A stretch of DNA of 64,000 nucleotides from Mesorhizobium loti (GTDB taxonomy: Bacteria > Pseudomonadota > Alphaproteobacteria > Rhizobiales > Rhizobiaceae). The DNA lies in contig NZ_CP033334.1 in the NCBI RefSeq assembly GCF_013170705.1, forward strand, positions 1,837,501 to 1,901,500, in the 5' to 3' direction. The stretch's first letter is position 1. Every line of letters starts with the position of its first letter. The position numbers and the translations under genes are program-made. Below, piece by piece: positions 59,249 to 64,000 of this stretch. The notes beneath the pieces are model-generated. The model searched no databases, was not told where the DNA came from, and saw only the letters and a program-made list of their open reading frames with translations.

Positions 59249-59428
59249 CGGTCTATATGGCCGCTTGCGACGCGGCCCGGTCTTGCAGGCAGCACAAATA
59301 GGCGAGGCGGTTGACGCGGCCCGAAAGGCCCGTCAATCATCTTGGGAAGAATGGGCATCTCGGAAAGAGTGGACATCCCACCCAATCGCGGGCTCCAACC
59401 AACAAGATCCGAAAGCAGGGAAGAAACG

Positions 59429-60856
59429 ATGGAACAAGCCGAAATCGGTCTGATCGGCCTTGGCACGATGGGCTCCAACCTGGCGCTGAACATCGCCGAG
59501 CACGGGCACCGCATCGCCGTCTTCAACCGCACCCGGGCGCGCACCGACGCTTTCGTCGAGAATGCCGGCGCGCTCAAGGACATGGTTGTCCCCTGCTACA
59601 GCCTGGAGGAACTAGCCGCGGCGATCCGGCCGCCGCGTCCGATCATCATCATGGTGCTGGCCGGCAAGCCGGTCGACGAACAGATCGAAGCCTTGCGCGG
59701 CGTGCTGTCCAACAACGACATCGTCATCGATGCCGGCAATGCCAATTTCCGCGATACGATGCGGCGCTTCTCCGAGCTGTCCGGCTCGGGTCTGACCTTC
59801 ATCGGCATGGGCGTGTCCGGCGGCGAGGAGGGCGCGCGCCATGGCCCGTCGATCATGGTCGGCGGCACGGAAGATAGTTGGAAGCGTGTCGAGAAGGTGC
59901 TGACCGCCATCTCCGCCAAGTTCAAGGACGAGCCCTGTGCCGCCTGGCTCGGCACCGACGGTGCCGGGCATTTCGTCAAGACCATCCACAACGGCATCGA
60001 ATATGCCGACATGCAGATGATCGCCGAGATCTACGGCATTCTGCGCGACGGCCTGGGCATGGGGCCGAAGGAGATCGGCACGGTCTTTGAGAACTGGAAC
60101 AAGGGCCGGCTCAACTCCTACCTGATCGAGATCACCGCCAAGGTGCTGGCGGCCGACGATCCCAAGACCGGCAAGCCCGTGGTCGACATCATCCTCGACC
60201 GCGCAGGCCAGAAGGGCACCGGCAAATGGTCCGTCATCGAGGCACAGCAGCTCGGCATTCCGGCAACCGCGATCGAGGCCGCGGTGGCGGCGCGCGTTCT
60301 GTCGTCGATCAAGGATGAGCGGCTGGCGGCGGAAAAAGCCTATGGCGCTATCGGCGTGTCGAAGATTTCCGGAGACAAGGACGCGCTGCTGAAAGACCTC
60401 GAACTGGCGCTGTTCGCCGGCAAGATCGCCGCCTACGCGCAGGGTTTTGCCGTGATGAGCGGCGCCTCTAAGGAGTTCAACTGGAACCTGCCGATGCCGA
60501 CCATCGCCAAGATCTGGCGCGCCGGCTGCATCATCCGTTCGCAGATGCTGGATACGATGGCGGAGGCCTTCAGCAGCGGCGGCGCTTCGACCAACCTTTT
60601 GATGGCGCCGGCTTTCATCGGCTTGATGCAGGAGGCGCATCCGTCGCTGCGGCGTATCGTGGCAAGGGCTTCCGAAGCCGGCGCGCCGGTGCCGGCACTG
60701 TCTTCCGCGCTTGCCTATTTCGACAGCTATCGCCAGGGCCGCGGCACCTCGAACCTGATCCAGGCGCAGCGCGATTTCTTCGGCGCGCACGGCTTCGAAC
60801 GCATCGGCGAGCAAGGTGCCTTCCACGGTCCCTGGGGCAGCGGCGCGGCTGGCTGA
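59429..60856 (+). CDS. gnd: 6-phosphogluconate dehydrogenase, decarboxylating
   Basis: A 475-residue enzyme making ribulose 5-phosphate and CO2 from 6-phosphogluconate. The NADP loop is IGLIGLGTMGSNLALNIAEHG (Gly-x-Gly-x-x-Gly, residues ~5-15), followed by VFNRTRA. Catalytic blocks are MGVSGGEEGARHGPSIMVGG (Ser and Gly loop), GHFVKTIHNGIEYADMQMIA (catalytic Lys and His-Asn) and the C-terminal AQRDFFGAHGFER. The start at 59429 follows AGGGAAG. The adjacent LacI regulator and sugar transporter fit a role in local hexose catabolism. Confidence 0.95.
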   Translation: MEQAEIGLIGLGTMGSNLALNIAEHGHRIAVFNRTRARTDAFVENAGALKDMVVPCYSLEELAAAIRPPRPIIIMVLAGKPVDEQIEALRGVLSNNDIVIDAGNANFRDTMRRFSELSGSGLTFIGMGVSGGEEGARHGPSIMVGGTEDSWKRVEKVLTAISAKFKDEPCAAWLGTDGAGHFVKTIHNGIEYADMQMIAEIYGILRDGLGMGPKEIGTVFENWNKGRLNSYLIEITAKVLAADDPKTGKPVVDIILDRAGQKGTGKWSVIEAQQLGIPATAIEAAVAARVLSSIKDERLAAEKAYGAIGVSKISGDKDALLKDLELALFAGKIAAYAQGFAVMSGASKEFNWNLPMPTIAKIWRAGCIIRSQMLDTMAEAFSSGGASTNLLMAPAFIGLMQEAHPSLRRIVARASEAGAPVPALSSALAYFDSYRQGRGTSNLIQAQRDFFGAHGFERIGEQGAFHGPWGSGAAG

Positions 60857-60914
60857 AGCAGGGCCGGCCCGGACATTGCGGTTTGGCCTGGCCGGATGCT
60901 CAGGTCGGGCCAAG

Positions 60915-61958
60915 TCAGCCGCGATAGGGCAGAACCTCGCTTGGCTTGCTCAGCGTCTGCAATGAGCCGGGTGCGGCGCCGCCGATCCAGCCGAGCACGG
61001 CACGGGCAAGCTCGGAGCCGGCCAGCCGGAAGCTCTCGTTGACGACGAGCAGTTCGCGCCGGAACAAATGCAGCAGCTCCGAGGATTGTTTCGACACCAC
61101 GTCGACGTCGCGGCCGAGCTTGAGACCGGAATCCTCGATGCCGGCCACGATGGCGAGCGTGGCGGCGGCGGCGCTGCTGACAAAACCGTCCGGCCGGTCC
61201 TTGCGCCGCATCAACTGCGCGGTCCTCATCCTGATCTGCTCGATCGATTGATCGATGGAAACGGTGTTGAACGGCACCTCGCTGGCGCCGACTTCACTCA
61301 GAGCATCGACGAAGCCGTTCACCGTATGGCCGTAATAGGTGAGGCCAACGGGCGGCGTGACAAGGGCAAGGCGGCTGCGGCCCTTGGCGGCGAGATAGCG
61401 CACAGCCTCGTTCGCAAAGGCGTAGTTGTCGAAGTCATGATAGGGATGCACCAGCCCCATGTCGGTGCGGCCATGCGTGGCAAAGGGAATGCCGCGCTCC
61501 AGCATGTAGCGGGCCCGGGGATCGTTCGGCTGCGTGCGGGAGATGATGACGCCGTCGGCCGAGCCGGTCTCGACCAGATAGCGCACCGGATCCAGCGGAT
61601 CCTGCGAACGCGAATATGGCGTGACGATCAGATGGTAGGGCGTGTCGGCGATGACCTCGGTCACGCCATAGATGATATCCGAGACGAAGCTCATGAGCTC
61701 GTGCTCGGTGTTCAGCACAAGACTGATCACATTGGTCTTGCCGGTCCTGAGCCTGACGCCGGCGCGGTTCGGGCGGTAGCCGATCTGCTTGGCGACGAGC
61801 TGGACACGCCGCCTGGTCTCGGCGCCGATCTCCGGCGCGTCCTTCAGCGCACGAGACACAGTGGTGACGCCGAGCCCGGTCATGAAGGCGAGCGTCTTCA
61901 ACGTCGGCCGTTCCTGCGCCGACGCTTCCTCGTTCTTGTCCGTACGCTGTCTGTCCAT
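60915..61958 (-). CDS. LacI-family transcriptional regulator
   Basis: A 347-residue repressor. After ~18 polar residues the HTH reads TLKTLAFMTGLGVTTVSRAL (residues ~19-38) with the hinge region ETRRRVQLVAKQIGYRPNRA. The effector domain (~65-345) is a periplasmic-binding-protein-like fold with NVISLVLNTEHELMSFVSDI at its start. Two exact copies of a 14-bp operator, in opposite orientations, lie upstream: one ~100 bases before its own start, one 19 bases before the divergent sugar-binding protein gene. Autoregulation and control of the ABC operon follow. Confidence 0.93.
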   Translation of the reverse strand: MDRQRTDKNEEASAQERPTLKTLAFMTGLGVTTVSRALKDAPEIGAETRRRVQLVAKQIGYRPNRAGVRLRTGKTNVISLVLNTEHELMSFVSDIIYGVTEVIADTPYHLIVTPYSRSQDPLDPVRYLVETGSADGVIISRTQPNDPRARYMLERGIPFATHGRTDMGLVHPYHDFDNYAFANEAVRYLAAKGRSRLALVTPPVGLTYYGHTVNGFVDALSEVGASEVPFNTVSIDQSIEQIRMRTAQLMRRKDRPDGFVSSAAAATLAIVAGIEDSGLKLGRDVDVVSKQSSELLHLFRRELLVVNESFRLAGSELARAVLGWIGGAAPGSLQTLSKPSEVLPYRG

Positions 61959-62056
61959 TCGTCCCGCCCGTCAGGCGCATAGCAGTCGCCGGGCGGCCCG
62001 GCAATCTTCGCGATTGCCGCGAAGCACGATTTCAAGCCCGGCAGTGCGTCAATATA

Positions 62057-62070
62057 CTGAAACGTTACAG
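62057..62070. promoter_or_regulatory. LacI operator O1
   Basis: CTGAAACGTTACAG is a near-palindrome around a central CG, the LacI/GalR-family hallmark. It is the exact reverse complement of O2 and lies ~100 bases before the LacI start at 61958. Confidence 0.85.
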
Positions 62071-62318
62071 ATTGCCAATCGCGTTGCGCCGATGACGAAT
62101 TTGGACGCCGTGAAATTCCCTTGAGAATCCAAGGTCAAACGCCATTTCGGCATGTTTCCGGCGATTTTCATGAGCCACGGCCTGTTTTGCTCTGCGATTG
62201 CTCATATTGCGACGCACAATGAAGCAGCCGATCGAGGTATTTTATTCGCGACTCGAAAAAATATCCGACGGCTTCACGCCTGGGGTTGCGCCATCCGCGC
62301 AATTGCCGTATCGAAAAT

Positions 62319-62332
62319 CTGTAACGTTTCAG
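62319..62332. promoter_or_regulatory. LacI operator O2
   Basis: CTGTAACGTTTCAG, the exact reverse complement of O1, is 262 bp away and just upstream of the ribosome binding site of the sugar-binding protein gene. The spacing of 262 bp is near 25 helical turns, compatible with looping between the two sites. Confidence 0.85.
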
Positions 62333-62350
62333 ATTCTGGGAGGAACCGAA

Positions 62351-63589
62351 ATGCGATACAAATTTCTGACCGCCGCGCTGGCGGCAACGGCCGCGCTGCA
62401 GTTCGCCGGCCCGGCAGCGGCGACGGACCTGGAAGTCACTCATTGGTGGACTTCCGGTGGCGAGGCGGCGGCGGTCGCCGAACTCGCCAAGGCTTTCGAT
62501 GCCACCGGCAATCACTGGGTCGACGGCGCGATTGCCGGGTCCGGCGGCACCGCGCGGCCGATCATGATCAGCCGCATCACGGGCGGCGACCCGATGGGCG
62601 CCACCCAGTTCAATCACGGACGGCAAGCGGAGGAACTGGTGCAGGCCGGCCTGATGCGCGACCTGACCGATGTCGCCACCAAGGGCAAATGGACCGAGGT
62701 CGTGCGGCCGAAGAGCCTGCTCGACAGCTGCACCATCGACGGCAAGATCTACTGCGTGCCGGTCAACATCCATTCCTGGCAGTGGCTGTGGCTGTCGAAC
62801 GCCGCGTTCGAGAAGGCGGGCGTGCCGGTGCCGAAGGACTGGAATGAGTATGTGGCGGCCGCGCCGGCACTGGAGAAGGCAGGCATTGTCCCGCTGGCGG
62901 TGGGCGGGCAGGCCTGGCAGTCGTCCGGCGCCTTCGACGTGCTGCTTGCCGCGGTCGGCGGCACCGACACCTTCCTCAAGGTCTACAAGGACAAGGACGC
63001 CAAGTTCGCGGCCGGTCCGGAAGTCGCCAAGGTGTTCAAAGCGGCCGACGATGCGCGCAAGATGGCCAAGAACACCAATGTGCAGGACTGGAACCAGGCC
63101 ACCAACATGGTCATCACCGGCAAGGCCGGCGGCCAGATCATGGGCGATTGGGCGCAAGGCGAGTTCCAGGTCGCCGGCAAGACCGCCGGCAAGGACTATA
63201 CCTGCCTTCCCGGCCTTGGCCTGAACGAGGTCATCGCCACGGGTGGCGATGCCTTCTACTTCCCGTTGCTCAAGGATGGCGACAAGGCCAAGGCGCAGGA
63301 AGTGCTGGCCGAGACCTTGCTCGATCCCAAGACCCAGGTCGCCTTCAACCTCAAGAAAGGCTCGCTGCCGGTGCGTGGCGACGTCGACCTCAACGCGGCC
63401 AACGATTGCATGAAGAAAGGCCTCGCCATCCTGGCCAAGGGCGCGGTCATCCCCTGGACCGACCAGCTGCTTTCGCAGGACAGCCAGAAGCAGAAGGAGG
63501 ACCTGTTCTCCGAGTTCTTCGCCAAGCCGGAGATGACCGTGGAAGAGGCGCAGAAGCGCTTCGCCGCCATCATCGCCTCGGCTGACTGA
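62351..63589 (+). CDS. Sugar ABC transporter substrate-binding protein (glucose/mannose-type, family 1)
   Basis: A 412-residue periplasmic protein. The ATG at 62351 follows GGGAGG. The signal peptide is RYKFLTAALAATAALQFAGP, cleaved after AAA near 24. The mature start DLEVTHWWTSGGEAAAVAEL resembles GtsA-type glucose-binding proteins, as do GTARPIMISRITGGDPMGAT and IHSWQWLWLSNAAFEKAG. It heads a LacI-controlled operon whose first permease begins at 63672. A hairpin separates the two genes. Confidence 0.93.
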   Translation: MRYKFLTAALAATAALQFAGPAAATDLEVTHWWTSGGEAAAVAELAKAFDATGNHWVDGAIAGSGGTARPIMISRITGGDPMGATQFNHGRQAEELVQAGLMRDLTDVATKGKWTEVVRPKSLLDSCTIDGKIYCVPVNIHSWQWLWLSNAAFEKAGVPVPKDWNEYVAAAPALEKAGIVPLAVGGQAWQSSGAFDVLLAAVGGTDTFLKVYKDKDAKFAAGPEVAKVFKAADDARKMAKNTNVQDWNQATNMVITGKAGGQIMGDWAQGEFQVAGKTAGKDYTCLPGLGLNEVIATGGDAFYFPLLKDGDKAKAQEVLAETLLDPKTQVAFNLKKGSLPVRGDVDLNAANDCMKKGLAILAKGAVIPWTDQLLSQDSQKQKEDLFSEFFAKPEMTVEEAQKRFAAIIASAD

Positions 63590-63606
63590 CCGCCGGGGTC
63601 CTCCCG

Positions 63607-63638
63607 ACTCCCGGTCTTGCAAGCGCAGGACCGGGAGT
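63607..63638 (+). terminator. Attenuator hairpin after the sugar-binding protein gene
   Basis: ACTCCCGGTC and GACCGGGAGT form a perfect 10-bp stem with a 12-base loop, followed at a short distance by CCTTTCCCTTTTC. It lies 18 bases after the stop codon, as with the hairpins after the binding-protein genes at 16589 and 37460. Confidence 0.65.
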
Positions 63639-63671
63639 GACCACCTTTCCCTTTTCAACGCGGCTGGCGAG

Positions 63672-64000
63672 ATGAGCAAGAGCGAACGCCCGAACCAGCT
63701 TTTTCGCAATCTCAATGCGAAGATCGCTTCGATCCCGATGATCCTCACCGCGCTGGTGGTGTTCGTCGGCGGCACGGCGTGGACGGTGCTCTATTCCTTC
63801 ACCAATTCGAAGCTGCTGCCGCGGCTGAATTTCGTCGGCCTCGACCAGTATTACCGATTGTGGGCGACGCCACGCTGGCTGATTTCGATCGAGAACCTTC
63901 TGATCTACGGCGTGATCTCGCTGGTGTTCTCGCTGGTGATCGGCTTCATCCTGGCGGCGCTGCTCGACCAGAAGATCCGCTTCGAGGACACGTTTCGCAC
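63672..64000 (+). CDS. Sugar ABC transporter permease, partial (cut by window end)
   Basis: The first 109 codons of a MalF-type permease, reading MSKSERPNQLFRNLNAKIAS, then a span (PMILTALVVFVGGTAWTVLY) and FTNSKLLPRLNFVGLDQYYR, the standard N-terminal pattern in which FVGL(D/E)(Q/N)Y precedes the core domain. A second span, LLIYGVISLVFSLVIGFILA, follows. The frame is open at 64000, so the gene continues outside. It is the partner of the upstream sugar-binding protein and under the same LacI control. Confidence 0.9.
   Translation, partial: MSKSERPNQLFRNLNAKIASIPMILTALVVFVGGTAWTVLYSFTNSKLLPRLNFVGLDQYYRLWATPRWLISIENLLIYGVISLVFSLVIGFILAALLDQKIRFEDTFR

Overview
The window reads as chromosomal DNA of a Mesorhizobium or close Rhizobiales relative. 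The reasons are high GC content, an rrn operon ending 23S-5S-tRNA-fMet, a very large share of ABC transporters, and a fosX gene embedded in a C-P lyase (phn) operon, an arrangement known from Mesorhizobium loti. Several rhizobial-type intergenic palindromic repeats are also present. The genus call is inference; no database search was possible.

Layout. 1-1700: 3' part of 23S rRNA, 5S rRNA, three 24-bp-spaced palindromes, initiator tRNA and terminators. 2.0-4.8 kb: a hypothetical gene, a DeoR regulator, two gene remnants (one the C-terminus of a ROK kinase) and an ATC-hydrolase-like gene. 4.8-9.9 kb: a Dpp/Opp-type peptide or opine ABC operon on the minus strand. 10.3-14.9 kb: an M24 peptidase, then a cupin gene and the two halves of a Tm-1-like protein as separate genes, with a divergent TetR regulator. 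15.3-20.9 kb: a carbohydrate ABC operon with two different ATPases and a 74-residue membrane protein. 21-27 kb: AraC, MFS efflux, TetR/SDR pair, GFA, amidase and a small secreted protein. 27.2-34.9 kb: a sugar-acid or polyol catabolic locus (2-hydroxyacid dehydrogenase, GntR, enolase-superfamily dehydratase, three TIM-barrel isomerases, Gfo/Idh oxidoreductase). 35.0-46.8 kb: a phosphonate island with phnCDEE uptake, a 2H-phosphoesterase-like gene, a hexapeptide transferase, phnLKJ-fosX-phnIHG and divergent phnF. 46.8-55.8 kb: a ribose-type ABC transporter with Zn-dehydrogenase, aldo/keto reductase, a UxaA-type dehydratase and a GntR with two winged helices. 56-59.2 kb: a copper-handling set (DUF2946, PCuAC, YcnI-like, CopC-CopD fusion). 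59.4-64 kb: 6-phosphogluconate dehydrogenase, LacI and a sugar ABC operon cut by the window end.

How it works together. Six TGGT-N3-ACCA palindromes (FadR/PdhR type), in pairs, lie upstream of three transcription units: the peptide transporter/M24 pair, the two-ATPase sugar transporter, and the divergent isomerase operons. The operon that encodes the GntR regulator carries two of these sites at its own promoter. The simplest reading is one local regulon that joins uptake of a conjugated or amino-containing sugar compound to its breakdown. The phosphonate island pairs uptake, C-P bond cleavage and fosfomycin hydrolysis under a PhnF-type repressor.

No insertion sequence, prophage or CRISPR array was seen. 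At least four families of dispersed palindromic repeats sit between genes, and several copies abut the stop codon of the upstream gene.
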